Below, one piece after another: positions 8,565-17,147 of a stretch of DNA of 64,000 bases. The position numbers and the translations under genes are program-made. Below the pieces are notes generated by a model that saw only the letters and a list, made by a program, of their open reading frames with translations, did not search any database and was not told the DNA's origin. Origin of the DNA: Lysinibacillus contaminans (lineage in GTDB: Bacteria > Bacillota > Bacilli > Bacillales_A > Planococcaceae); contig NZ_LGRV01000001.1 of assembly GCF_001278945.1 (NCBI RefSeq), forward strand, positions 62,001-126,000. Direction: 5' to 3'. Each line of letters begins with the position of its first letter. The first letter of the stretch is position 1.

Positions 8565-8885
8565 TTACTTATTGGCAACTATGACCAATTTACCTGTATC
8601 CAGTTCCTTTTCGAATTGAGCAGCTTCCGATTCACTTAATCCGACAGAAGCTAACTCATTGCGGAGTTCATCTCCACGGGAATTCACCAGGTTCTTCATA
8701 GAAGTCAGGAACCCTTGCTCGCCAATACCAGCTTCTTCTGTCCCGAGTGCTTCGTTAATATCATCTTCACGTTCTTCATAGTGCGCAAAGATGTAAATGT
8801 TATCTCGAAGATATCCTTGCGCTTCTAATTTCTCCACTTCTTGTTTCGCCTGTACTACGTTTTCTACTGTCAATTTGACTGTCAT
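8565..8885 (-). CDS. General stress protein, YflT-like domain
   Basis: A 106-residue soluble protein with one YflT/general stress protein 17M domain. The N-terminus (VENVVQAKQEVEKLEAQGY) matches the module in the larger paralogue 400 bases away, and the C-terminus ends in ELDTGKLVIVANK, like the KILVFL end of that protein. It lacks the Gly-rich segment. GGAGGG lies eight bases before the ATG, and a sigma-B-like promoter candidate is seen upstream. Function is unknown beyond association of the family with stress. Confidence 0.82.
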   Translation of the reverse strand: MTVKLTVENVVQAKQEVEKLEAQGYLRDNIYIFAHYEEREDDINEALGTEEAGIGEQGFLTSMKNLVNSRGDELRNELASVGLSESEAAQFEKELDTGKLVIVANK

Positions 8886-8919
8886 TATTTATCCCTCCTA
8901 TATATGTTCACATTCAGTC

Positions 8920-8946
8920 TATTCCACTAAATTGAATGAATAAAAC
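8920..8946 (-). promoter_or_regulatory. Sigma-B-like promoter candidate
   Basis: On the minus strand GTTTTA and GGAATA are separated by 15 bases, resembling the sigma-B consensus (GTTTAA, GGGTAT). It lies 35 bases upstream of a YflT-type stress gene, the kind of gene sigma-B controls. Both boxes deviate from consensus. Confidence 0.4.
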
Positions 8947-9156
8947 ATCTTTTTAGTTTTTAATTATGTTAGAGTGGCATTAACAACTAATGGAATACTA
9001 ATGAACAACTCGAAAACATTGTAAGTTGTTATTCTATAATTGGGCACTATTCTATTTAGGGATTGTACCTTATTCAAGAATAGGACGCTATTGTTGAATA
9101 AGCCATTCTGTTCTTCTTGATTTCACGGAGCCGAGGATTGTTAAGTAAATAAGAAT

Positions 9157-9203
9157 AAAAAAAACGGTCCTCCACACATTAGTTTGTGGAGGCCGCCTTT
9201 TTA
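9157..9203 (-). terminator. Terminator downstream of glsB-like gene
   Basis: CCTCCACA pairs with TGTGGAGG, extended by CGG/CCG with one bulge. An eight-base T run follows on the minus strand and CCTTTTT on the plus strand. It lies about 70 bases beyond the GlsB-type gene. Confidence 0.75.
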
Positions 9204-9274
9204 CTGTAAACACAATCACCATTTATTGTTAGTTACATCTGATTCACAAAAATAAACTAAAAGATTTATTTAGT

Positions 9275-9538
9275 TTACGAAGCTTTACGCAATGATTTCA
9301 TAATTAAGCTCACAATGAAAACCAGTATAATTGCTCCAATGAGAGCAGGGAAGACATAGAAATCAGAAATTTTAGGACCCCAACTTCCAAGAAGCATACC
9401 ACCAATCCATGCACCGATAATACCTGCGATAATATTACCAATAATTCCACCTGGGACATCTTTTCCCAAAATTATAGCTGCAAGCCAACCGATAAGCCCG
9501 CCAATTATTAAGAACCAAATAAAACTCATACTGTCCAA
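9275..9538 (-). CDS. GlsB/YeaQ/YmgE family membrane protein
   Basis: An 87-residue membrane protein with three hydrophobic segments (about residues 5-25, 29-52 and 60-82). The motifs GGLIGWLAAIILGKDVPGG and IIGNIIAGIIGAWIGGMLLG are diagnostic for the transglycosylase-associated/GlsB family, implicated in general and envelope stress responses in Firmicutes. A weak AGGAG precedes the ATG. It belongs to a group of stress-type genes on the same strand, but each has its own terminator, so they are not one operon. Confidence 0.9.
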   Translation of the reverse strand: MDSMSFIWFLIIGGLIGWLAAIILGKDVPGGIIGNIIAGIIGAWIGGMLLGSWGPKISDFYVFPALIGAIILVFIVSLIMKSLRKAS

Positions 9539-10062
9539 CTCCTATTTTGTATTTTAAATATTTCGTTATAGTGTTTTATAACCTTTATTAAGCTTCTTCA
9601 AACTATAAAGAGGAAAAATTAAAAGTAGTGGAAGTATGACAGAAGATAGCGGACATTGTTATATCTAATGTGTTTTTATATTCTGTTATTATTTCCTTTT
9701 CCATTTGTGTCTTATAATCAAAAAACTAAGTAGCATTTATGACTGTTTTTTATAGATTCAAGATTGGTCTTAATTTTAAAGAAGAACTTGTGTTCATCAA
9801 TCGAGCGCGATTGTGGAATAAGCATCACTTTACTTCTTAGATGGAGTGCTTTAGTTGAATAAGGATTTTCGAAAGATCAAAACATAAAGACCAGGTTGAT
9901 CCTACACTTTTTGTAGATTAACTTGGTCCTTATGTTTAACAGCAACAATCTAGACGAAAATAACCTTTATTAAGGACCTTTGCCACCATGAATCACGAAG
10001 TTTGAGAATCATTTTTTTAAAATGTATGATGAGTTCAGTACATATTTAAGTAGGGGGAAATA
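9539..10062. other. Spacer with repeat block and large hairpin
   Basis: No credible ORF in 524 bases. Positions 9785-9869 carry the fullest copy of the dispersed repeat (block starting AACTTGTGTTCA, then TGAATAAGGATTTT). Positions 9881-9936 form a hairpin of about 25 bp with few mismatches (AACATAA paired with TTATGTT at its base), possibly the terminator of a lost gene. Confidence 0.55.
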
Positions 10063-11127
10063 ATGATGGAAATTGGAATCACGACATTTGTAGAAACAAC
10101 ACCCGATGTAAAAACAGGTAAAGTCATTAGTCATGCTGAGCGAATTCGTGAAGTAGTGGAGGAAATTGTTTTAGCGGATAAAGTAGGGTTGGATGTATTT
10201 GGCGTAGGGGAGCATCACCGCGTAGATTATGCTGCTTCAGTGCCGGCAGTTATATTAGCAGCAGCTGCATCGCAGACGAAGCAAATTCGACTAACAAGTG
10301 CAGTTACAGTGCTTTCTTCGGATGATCCAGTGCGCGTATTTCAAGAATTTTCAACGCTTGATGCAATATCGAATGGACGTGCAGAAATTATGGCAGGTCG
10401 CGGTTCATTTATTGAATCGTTTCCTCTATTTGGTTATGACTTGGAAGATTATGATGAACTATTCGATGAAAAATTAGATTTATTATTAAAAATCTGTGAG
10501 TCTGAAAAAGTGACATGGGAAGGGAAGCATCGTGCCTCTATCAATAACTTAGGCATTTATCCTCGTCCGGTTCAACAATCGTTACCAGTTTGGATTGCAA
10601 GTGGTGGAACGCCTCAATCAGCAGTACGCGCAGGCGTTTTAGGCTTGCCACTTGTGCTAGCCATTATTGGTGGTAGCCCTTTGCAATTTGCGGGGATTGT
10701 TGAATTATATAAACGCGCAGCGAAACAAGCAGGTCATGATGTTTCTAAATTAAAAATAGCTTCTCATTCACACGGTTTTGTCGGTGAAACAACTGAAATC
10801 GCGAAAGAAAAGTTTTTCCCGCCAACAGCACAAGCAATGAATGTGTTAGGTAAAGAACGTGGCTGGGGACCTTATACACGACAAACATTTGAAAATGCAA
10901 GTACTCTAGAAGGTGCTCTTTACGTTGGTGACGTAAAAACAGTAGCAGAAAAAATCATTTTCTTACGTAAAAATGTTGGTGTTACACGTTTCATGCTCCA
11001 CGTACCCGTAGGCTCAATGCCACATGAAGATGTCTTAAAGGCGATTGAGTTATTAGGAACAGAAGTGGCACCAATTGTAAAAGCAGAAATTGAGAAGTGG
11101 GAAGCGGAAACAGAAAATACATTATAG
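10063..11127 (+). CDS. LLM class flavin-dependent oxidoreductase
   Basis: A 354-residue luciferase-like monooxygenase-fold protein that would use reduced FMN. Recognisable segments are GLDVFGVGEHHR, the SAVTVLSSDDPVR strand-turn, DAISNGRAEIMAGRGSF and PVWIASGG. The pattern resembles the Atu2307/SP_0267-type subfamily, whose substrates are unknown. AGGGGG lies six bases before the first of two adjacent ATGs. Monocistronic: neighbours are on the other strand or far away. Confidence 0.9.
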   Translation: MMEIGITTFVETTPDVKTGKVISHAERIREVVEEIVLADKVGLDVFGVGEHHRVDYAASVPAVILAAAASQTKQIRLTSAVTVLSSDDPVRVFQEFSTLDAISNGRAEIMAGRGSFIESFPLFGYDLEDYDELFDEKLDLLLKICESEKVTWEGKHRASINNLGIYPRPVQQSLPVWIASGGTPQSAVRAGVLGLPLVLAIIGGSPLQFAGIVELYKRAAKQAGHDVSKLKIASHSHGFVGETTEIAKEKFFPPTAQAMNVLGKERGWGPYTRQTFENASTLEGALYVGDVKTVAEKIIFLRKNVGVTRFMLHVPVGSMPHEDVLKAIELLGTEVAPIVKAEIEKWEAETENTL

Positions 11128-11288
11128 TTTAGCGGATTTTCTCCACTTAATAAAATTTTCTTTTTTGTGAGAAATAGGGACGGTTCATAACGGATTGCGC
11201 CTTATGAAAATGAATCAATCCTTGGCCGAGTAAATCATCCCTTTATTAAACAGTCTTGGAGTCATTAATAAGTGCAATTGCTGTTATC

Positions 11289-11326
11289 AAAAAAGAACGG
11301 ATTCCAACTAACGGAATTCGTTCTTT
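11289..11326 (-). terminator. Terminator of the alpha/beta SASP gene
   Basis: A 14-bp stem with one mismatch, AAAGAACGAATTCC with GGAATCCGTTCTTT on the minus strand, followed by six T, just beyond the SASP stop codon. Confidence 0.85.
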
Positions 11327-11344
11327 CGTTTTTATTTAATTTTA

Positions 11345-11554
11345 TTAGTTACCTTTTGTTTGTTTTGTTTGCTCTTGAGCCATTTGAACAAGTCGCTTCG
11401 TGATTTCTCCACCAACTGAACCGTTTGAGCGAGAAGAAGCTTCTCCTCCAAGCTGTACGCCAAATTCTTGTGCAATCTCGTATTTCATTTGATTAACGGC
11501 TTCTTGTACACCTGGTACTTGAAGTTTATTTGAACTTCGGTTATTTGTAGCCAT
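11345..11554 (-). CDS. Alpha/beta-type small acid-soluble spore protein
   Basis: A 69-residue SASP that coats spore DNA and protects it from UV and heat, and is degraded at germination by protease GPR. Diagnostic segments are ANN-type N-terminus, [20 protein letters not shown] with the GPR cleavage region around EFGV, and [16 protein letters not shown]. The start is the ATG eight bases after AGGAGGTGAG; a longer frame upstream has no site. Such genes are normally expressed in the forespore under sigma-G; no convincing sigma-G promoter was found by eye. Confidence 0.96.
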   Translation of the reverse strand: MATNNRSSNKLQVPGVQEAVNQMKYEIAQEFGVQLGGEASSRSNGSVGGEITKRLVQMAQEQTKQTKGN

Positions 11555-12009
11555 ATCTTTCTCACCTCCTCGTGCAATTAGAATGCTCTTGGATTTGTTT
11601 TTAATACATTTTAGAAAGTGGTATATATTAATCCTACATACTGTTTTATGATGGTCAAACATCGATTCCCAAAATTAATAAATCCTTATAATAAAGGAAT
11701 ATAAATAGTTGATTGAATTACAAACTTAAATGCTATGTAGTAATTTATTTTGTTTTTTCTCAGGTATTTGACTTATTATGAAAAAAATTATTAAAAATAA
11801 ACCATAAATAAGTGCAAATCAAATGCTTTTATCCGGTAATTACATTTATTCGAAATTAAGTCGTATCGTGTTTTTAACTTCTCCAATATTTCGTAAGGTA
11901 AGGTATACAAATCGCTTTTAGAAAAGAGAATAAAAATAGCAGTTACAGAATAGTATTTCTATAATGGTTGAGCTTTCAATCGAATATAGATCTACAAGGT
12001 GGAATGTAA

Positions 12010-12711
12010 ATGGACATCATCTTACTCTTATATTTCATAGGAATGATATGGATTGTTATAGCGTATTTGGTGAAAAGCACTATAGTAACTGGCATTTGTA
12101 TTATCATCGCACTTGGAATGTTTATCTGGGCGAATATAGAGAGAAGAAATGAAGCTGCTAGAAAAGATGCTGAAAGAAGAAGGATTAGTGAAGAAGCGCT
12201 GGCACGAATTCCACATACGCAATGTTTTTTATCCACTGATTATTTAAGCGCATTGTTAATAAATGAAGATACAAAGAAATTCTATATTGCGAAAATGGAA
12301 GAAGATCAACCTCAATTTGAGATAAAAGAATATACATTCAATCAAATAATGGAAGCTGCTATTGAAGAAGATGAAACTATCCTATCTTTATATCCCAAGG
12401 AAGGACTACTAGGTAGTACCTTGCCTGATAGTGAGGGAAGTTCGGTCGTTTACATGGTAGAGTCAGACGATGAAGACGACGACGACGAAGAAGAAGGAGA
12501 AGAAGAAACAGTTGAAAAGCTAAGCTTAAAAATGGTCGTCGATGATTTAGGAGAACCTATTGTAGAATATGTTTTTATGGAAAAAGATGATGCGATTGCA
12601 AAAGACTCGGAGGAATATGAGGAAGCATTTAAAAACTGTAATGAATGGTATCAAAAGATAAGTGTGATTATTAAACGCCTTGAAAGAGTGCCAGTAAGGC
12701 AATGGCGTTAA
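12010..12711 (+). CDS. Membrane-anchored protein of unknown function with acidic tract
   Basis: A 233-residue protein, not recognised. Two hydrophobic helices (about residues 2-19 and 22-40) are followed by a basic stretch (RRNEAARKDAERRR) and a cytoplasmic domain of about 190 residues. Near residue 155 there is an unbroken acidic tract with DDEDDDDEEEGEEE. AAGGTGG precedes the ATG by six bases. It stands alone with a terminator behind it. The acidic run could bind cations or basic proteins, but this is speculation. Confidence 0.75.
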   Translation: MDIILLLYFIGMIWIVIAYLVKSTIVTGICIIIALGMFIWANIERRNEAARKDAERRRISEEALARIPHTQCFLSTDYLSALLINEDTKKFYIAKMEEDQPQFEIKEYTFNQIMEAAIEEDETILSLYPKEGLLGSTLPDSEGSSVVYMVESDDEDDDDEEEGEEETVEKLSLKMVVDDLGEPIVEYVFMEKDDAIAKDSEEYEEAFKNCNEWYQKISVIIKRLERVPVRQWR

Positions 12712-12752
12712 TTCTTATGATGACAAATATAATCATGTTTATCCTAAATTGT

Positions 12753-12776
12753 CCTTTACTAATGTAAAGGCTTTTT
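12753..12776 (+). terminator. Terminator
   Basis: CCTTTAC pairs with GTAAAGG around a four-base loop, followed by CTTTTTCT, 42 bases after the stop of the acidic-tract protein. Confidence 0.75.
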
Positions 12777-12964
12777 CTATGTACAAAATCTATATGAGCG
12801 AAATTTTATTTTTTTTATGTAACACTAGAGGATAAATGGCTGTAAGGTTAGAAGTTAAAGATAAGGTAGGTAAATGTCAGATAGGATAAAATAAAATATA
12901 AATCTTTTAGATTATTTAGATTGACTTGAATAAAAGAGACCAACAAGTAAAGGTGAGTTATAAA

Positions 12965-15337
12965 ATGAATGAAACGTTACTAATAAATGCTGATGGATGC
13001 TATCGGCAAGCTGAGCAGAGGGCTGCTCATTATTTTGCATCACTTTACGTACAGGTCCAGCAAAAAAACTATGGTCCAACCTTAACAAAAGATATACAAG
13101 GGTGGAAACAACAACATATTCAACCTCCATCATTATTCTCCTTTTTTTCGCGTGGCAAGAAAAAGACTAGTCCAAAAGGTTATTACAATTATATTAAATG
13201 GTTAAATTACACAGGGAAATTAGATAATTATTTGGATCGTAGCATCTCCTATATTTTCATGCGAGATTTGGGAAAAGCGTTGGATTCACCTGACACACAG
13301 ACCAAGATTAGGGGTGTAGTTGATACGTTAAAAAATCACCTTACTGCAGATCGTGAAGATGATATTGAGATGTTTAGTGTACCAAAATTGTATAGGCTGG
13401 CTCAAAAAGAAGGTGTTGAGTCTGCAATGATTTGGGTGATGAATAAACTAAATACTGTATCCACTAATATTCCAGACGGGATGGATGCAGTGCATGCGCA
13501 GCGGAAACTTATCAAAATCATCGCGGGTGTAATACTACATGTCGTTGAGGAAATGGGAGATGAGGTATCTCCTGAAGAACGTACTCAAAAGCTGGATGAA
13601 GCGATTCGACTAGGGTACTCATATGGTCTGACGTATCCTTTCGTAGACGATCTTCTAGATGCCAATGTCTTATCTGTGGAAGAGAAAAAACTATATTCCG
13701 ATTTAATACGTCTCACGCTTACGACAGGATCTGTGCCGGAATTGGGTGATTGGAATGGTGGCAATGTAGAGCTTATCCGCTATGTACATTCTGAGCTACG
13801 GGAAGCCTTTGAATATATTAAATCCCACCAACTACCAGAGACAAAAAAGACCTTTTTCGAGCAATCTTATGTGTTTTTTAATGCGCAAGATGTAGACAGA
13901 GTAAAGGATCTTTCTTATGCGAATTACACTAATGAAGAACTATATATACCGATCATTTTAAAATCCTCTTCATCAAGATTAATTACCCGTTCAATAATTA
14001 GTGCTCCTGAAGACGAGGGCTTTGACAATCGAACATTTTTATATGGCATTTACAATCAGCTGGCGGATGACTTTGCAGATATGTTTGACGATATGGAGGT
14101 TGGCGCGGTAACACCTTATACCTACTACATGAAATATCATGGAGAGCGTCCGGATCTAATAAATCCATTTGAATTGTACTGGACAGTTATCTCTAATTTG
14201 ATTCATAACGTGTACCACTCAGATGCCAAAGCATGTGAGGTGATTTTGGACCGGGCAATAAATGGTCTAAAACGATTTAAAGAACGAATGGGTAACGAAA
14301 AATACAACGAAATTATGGATTTACTTTCATCTGGTGACCCCAATTTCAACAAAGTCATTCAAAGTATGGTTCGCAAAGCAGATAATGTGGATTTTTTTGA
14401 TAAGCTACTTCGAGATCATATCATTATTATTTTGAAAAATGAACGTGAAGAGCGGAGAGACTTTTTAGATACCATCGAATCTTTACGCAATCAGTTGAAC
14501 AGTATCTTAAGTATTCCCAAAAAAGATAATGTATTTGTGATTGATGAACCAATCATTGATGCGGCAAATTATATTTTAGAGGGTAATAGCAAACGATTGC
14601 GTCCAATAATAACTTGGTTCATGGGTGTTAAAGCTTATGGGTTAAATGAGTCAGCAATCATACCACTGTTAAAATCATTGGAATATATGCATACGGCCTC
14701 TCTAATCTTTGATGATCTACCATCCCAAGATAATGCATCCATTCGTAGAGGTCGTTCCACGCTACATCAAGTATATAACAGTGCCATAGCAGAATTAACT
14801 GGTCTCTTTTTGACGCAGAAGGCTATTGAGGAGCAAACATCCCTAGATCAGTTTGATTCGAGGACTGTACTAAAACTAATTCAATATTCTGCTCAAATGA
14901 CCGCAGATATGTGTAGGGGCCAGGCGATGGATTTGGAGTCAAAAGGAAAACCATTAACACTAGAACAATTGAATATGATGTGCTTTTATAAAACAGGGAT
15001 TGGATTCGAAGCTTCCCTCATCATGCCTGCAATTCTCGCACATGCAAACGAAGTAGAGATTGAAGCATTGAAAAAATTCGCACAACATGCTGGCATTGCG
15101 TTTCAGATTAAGGATGACCTTCTAGATGTGAAAGGCGATACTATTTTGATTGGGAAATCGATTGGCAAGGATGCAGAAAACAACAGCTCCACTTTTGTGT
15201 CCATCTTAGGGGAAGATGGTGCTAAAAAAGAGATGTGGGAACATTACTGTATGGCAATGGAAGCGTTGCAAGAAGTGCCGCACAATACCACATTTTTAAA
15301 GCATTTTATGAATTATATAGTGAATCGGGATCGTTAA
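12965..15337 (+). CDS. Tandem class I isoprenoid synthase (polyprenyl synthetase fusion)
   Basis: A 790-residue protein. The C-terminal part (about residues 515-785) is a clear trans-polyprenyl diphosphate synthase of the farnesyl/geranylgeranyl type: first Asp motif DDLPSQD at 583-589 followed by RRGR, second motif KDDLLD at 716-721, and KRLRP for substrate binding. The N-terminal 500 residues are not a known domain to me, but contain VDDLLD (228-232) and DDFADMFDD (368-376), spaced like the two Asp motifs of another class I isoprenoid synthase. The protein may therefore make a prenyl diphosphate and then condense or cyclise it. The start is the ATG after AAAGGTGAG; no isoprenoid genes are nearby. 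Confidence 0.85.
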   Translation: MNETLLINADGCYRQAEQRAAHYFASLYVQVQQKNYGPTLTKDIQGWKQQHIQPPSLFSFFSRGKKKTSPKGYYNYIKWLNYTGKLDNYLDRSISYIFMRDLGKALDSPDTQTKIRGVVDTLKNHLTADREDDIEMFSVPKLYRLAQKEGVESAMIWVMNKLNTVSTNIPDGMDAVHAQRKLIKIIAGVILHVVEEMGDEVSPEERTQKLDEAIRLGYSYGLTYPFVDDLLDANVLSVEEKKLYSDLIRLTLTTGSVPELGDWNGGNVELIRYVHSELREAFEYIKSHQLPETKKTFFEQSYVFFNAQDVDRVKDLSYANYTNEELYIPIILKSSSSRLITRSIISAPEDEGFDNRTFLYGIYNQLADDFADMFDDMEVGAVTPYTYYMKYHGERPDLINPFELYWTVISNLIHNVYHSDAKACEVILDRAINGLKRFKERMGNEKYNEIMDLLSSGDPNFNKVIQSMVRKADNVDFFDKLLRDHIIIILKNEREERRDFLDTIESLRNQLNSILSIPKKDNVFVIDEPIIDAANYILEGNSKRLRPIITWFMGVKAYGLNESAIIPLLKSLEYMHTASLIFDDLPSQDNASIRRGRSTLHQVYNSAIAELTGLFLTQKAIEEQTSLDQFDSRTVLKLIQYSAQMTADMCRGQAMDLESKGKPLTLEQLNMMCFYKTGIGFEASLIMPAILAHANEVEIEALKKFAQHAGIAFQIKDDLLDVKGDTILIGKSIGKDAENNSSTFVSILGEDGAKKEMWEHYCMAMEALQEVPHNTTFLKHFMNYIVNRDR

Positions 15338-15373
15338 GATTTGTAATATTAATATGTGAATTGTAAAGAAAAG

Positions 15374-15417
15374 TCCCTCCAATTGTTAGATGCCTTCAAA
15401 CAATTGGAGGGATTCTT
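15374..15417. terminator. Terminator between convergent genes
   Basis: A perfect 14-bp stem, TCCCTCCAATTGTT, with an 11-base loop and TTCTTTG after it. It serves the isoprenoid synthase gene and may also act on the minus-strand protease gene. Confidence 0.85.
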
Positions 15418-15465
15418 TGTGTTATGTGTTTGTAATAGGAGCAGAGTTGCCGATAGAACAATAAT

Positions 15466-16872
15466 TTAGTTCGTGTGTTCAATAAAGTTTTCTACGAATG
15501 GATATATTTTTTCTGAAGGCACTGCTAAATTTAAATTTTGTCCTTTATCAAATCCTGCAGTAATCAGACCTACTAACCGCCCGTACATATCTAACAGTGC
15601 ACCACCTGAGCTTCCATTGGAAATGGGCGCAGTAAATTGGATCATAGGGATATCATTAATCTCTCTGAAACCGGAAACAATACCATCAGAAATTGAATTA
15701 AATAACCCTAAAGGACTACCTATAGCAACCACCTTCTGCCCTCTAACTAAATGGTCATCAGCTTTAACAGTTAGAGGGGAACAGTTTTTATCAACTCTAA
15801 TAATCGCCAAGTCATAGAGCTGATGATCCTTGATGAGTTTGTCTGTAAAATATTCTTCCGTTTCATTTTCATAAAGTACTGAATAATAATGCCCACCCGC
15901 AACTACATGTAGATTGGTTAAAATATAGCCACAGCTATGGATAACTACACCTGAGCCGCCACACAATATAGTATTTTCATTATCATAAACTTTAATCAAA
16001 ACAACTGAGTTTGATAGACTAGCCAGCTGCTCATAACTAAATTCTTTAGCTGGAGTTAGATTTTGATGCTGTTTGGCAGGTTTAGATATCTTGGAGTGAG
16101 AAATTGTATTCGGTGTAGGAGGCATGGAAGTATGATCTATGTTCGGTGCAGGTGTAAATTCAGGAATTTCGATATTGCCTGAATATAGGCTTCTGCACTC
16201 ATATAATGTTGAGTATGTTTCTACGTCAGGATACAAATTGACAATATCCTCTTTTGAATTCATATAGCATATGTCACAGCCAAGTCTAGATAAGAAATAC
16301 AAAAATAATAATTCATGGTGTTTAATATCTCCAATAAAAACGACTTTGGGAGATGTGCTAGTAGGCTTAAAAAGTTTTGGTAAGTAGGCTTCTATCCAAT
16401 GTAAAAATTTAATAACAAAGTTTTTTTGCAGCGTAGCATTAGAATTTGGATTTGCATTTTTATACATTGAAAGGATTTTTGTAAAGGCGATTTTTTTAGT
16501 CCATTCAAGGGACTCGTTATCTAATTGAGCGCACAGAGGTGTTTGATAAAGCGAGTTAGGGTCAGTGATGGGATTGTTAACAATATCCTTCCAACTGTCC
16601 CAAATGGTTGATAGTCGATTAATATCATTTTTATTTGATATTGGCTCAAGTCCGTGTAATCGTAAGTATGATGCAGTAGATCTATTTGAAGAAAAATATT
16701 GGTCTATTTTAAGAATATTTTCATTGTAAAGTTCGATGGAATTAGGAATACCAATGTATCTTACAAAAAGGACTTCTTTATTCTTGGAATAATGGTGTAT
16801 TTGCATAAAATCTTCAAGAGGATTTTGTGTTTGTTTAAGCTTAATCTTTAAAGGTTTTGTTCTCACAATCAT
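15466..16872 (-). CDS. YceG-like domain fused to trypsin-like serine protease
   Basis: A 468-residue protein. The C-terminal part (about residues 280-465) is a trypsin-fold protease of the S1C/HtrA type: catalytic His in TNLHVV, Asp in YDLAIIRV, Ser in SNGSSGGALLD. No PDZ domain follows. The N-terminal part (about 1-240) resembles YceG of the Ter/tellurite-stress gene group, with VRYIGIP, QTPLCAQLDN and VVFIGDIKHHELLFLYFLSR; a Pro-rich linker joins them. No signal peptide or membrane helix is seen, so it is probably cytoplasmic. The second ATG (seven bases from GGAG) was chosen over one two codons upstream. No TerD-type gene is nearby. Confidence 0.75.
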   Translation of the reverse strand: MIVRTKPLKIKLKQTQNPLEDFMQIHHYSKNKEVLFVRYIGIPNSIELYNENILKIDQYFSSNRSTASYLRLHGLEPISNKNDINRLSTIWDSWKDIVNNPITDPNSLYQTPLCAQLDNESLEWTKKIAFTKILSMYKNANPNSNATLQKNFVIKFLHWIEAYLPKLFKPTSTSPKVVFIGDIKHHELLFLYFLSRLGCDICYMNSKEDIVNLYPDVETYSTLYECRSLYSGNIEIPEFTPAPNIDHTSMPPTPNTISHSKISKPAKQHQNLTPAKEFSYEQLASLSNSVVLIKVYDNENTILCGGSGVVIHSCGYILTNLHVVAGGHYYSVLYENETEEYFTDKLIKDHQLYDLAIIRVDKNCSPLTVKADDHLVRGQKVVAIGSPLGLFNSISDGIVSGFREINDIPMIQFTAPISNGSSGGALLDMYGRLVGLITAGFDKGQNLNLAVPSEKIYPFVENFIEHTN

Positions 16873-17101
16873 ATCCATGCTCCATTTGAAAATGTATTTA
16901 TTATACCAATTATAGATAAAATTAGAATAATTGCAAAGTTAGTTTTTTGGATTTAAACGTTTAAATATACTAGCTACATCCAAACTCTAACGATTGTAAC
17001 AGAAAATTTGGTTAGATATGATTTAATAAATTGTGTGAAAGAGATACATCATTAGACGATGTGGGCAGTAAAGAGGAAATTACAACAAAAAAATCGTAAA
17101 T

Positions 17102-17144
17102 TAAAACGACGAGTAACTATACAATATAGATGCTCGTCGTTTTA
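17102..17144 (-). terminator. Terminator of the M23 peptidase gene
   Basis: A perfect 12-bp stem, TAAAACGACGAG, with a 19-base loop, directly after the M23 gene stop; AT-rich sequence follows on the minus strand. Confidence 0.75.
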
Positions 17145-17147
17145 GAT

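Noticed and set aside
8451..8639. Plus-strand ORF spanning the terminator at 8531
   Set aside because: It runs through a perfect terminator into the antisense of the YflT gene; only the other frame (8389-8529) looks like protein.
11596..11662. Sigma-G promoter for the alpha/beta SASP gene
   Set aside because: Only a GTATG-like minus-35 was found without a matching minus-10 at the right distance.
12028..12236. Overlapping short ORFs on both strands of the unknown membrane protein gene
   Set aside because: The plus-strand frame 12010-12711 has a good ribosome site and a consistent membrane anchor; the others are chance frames.
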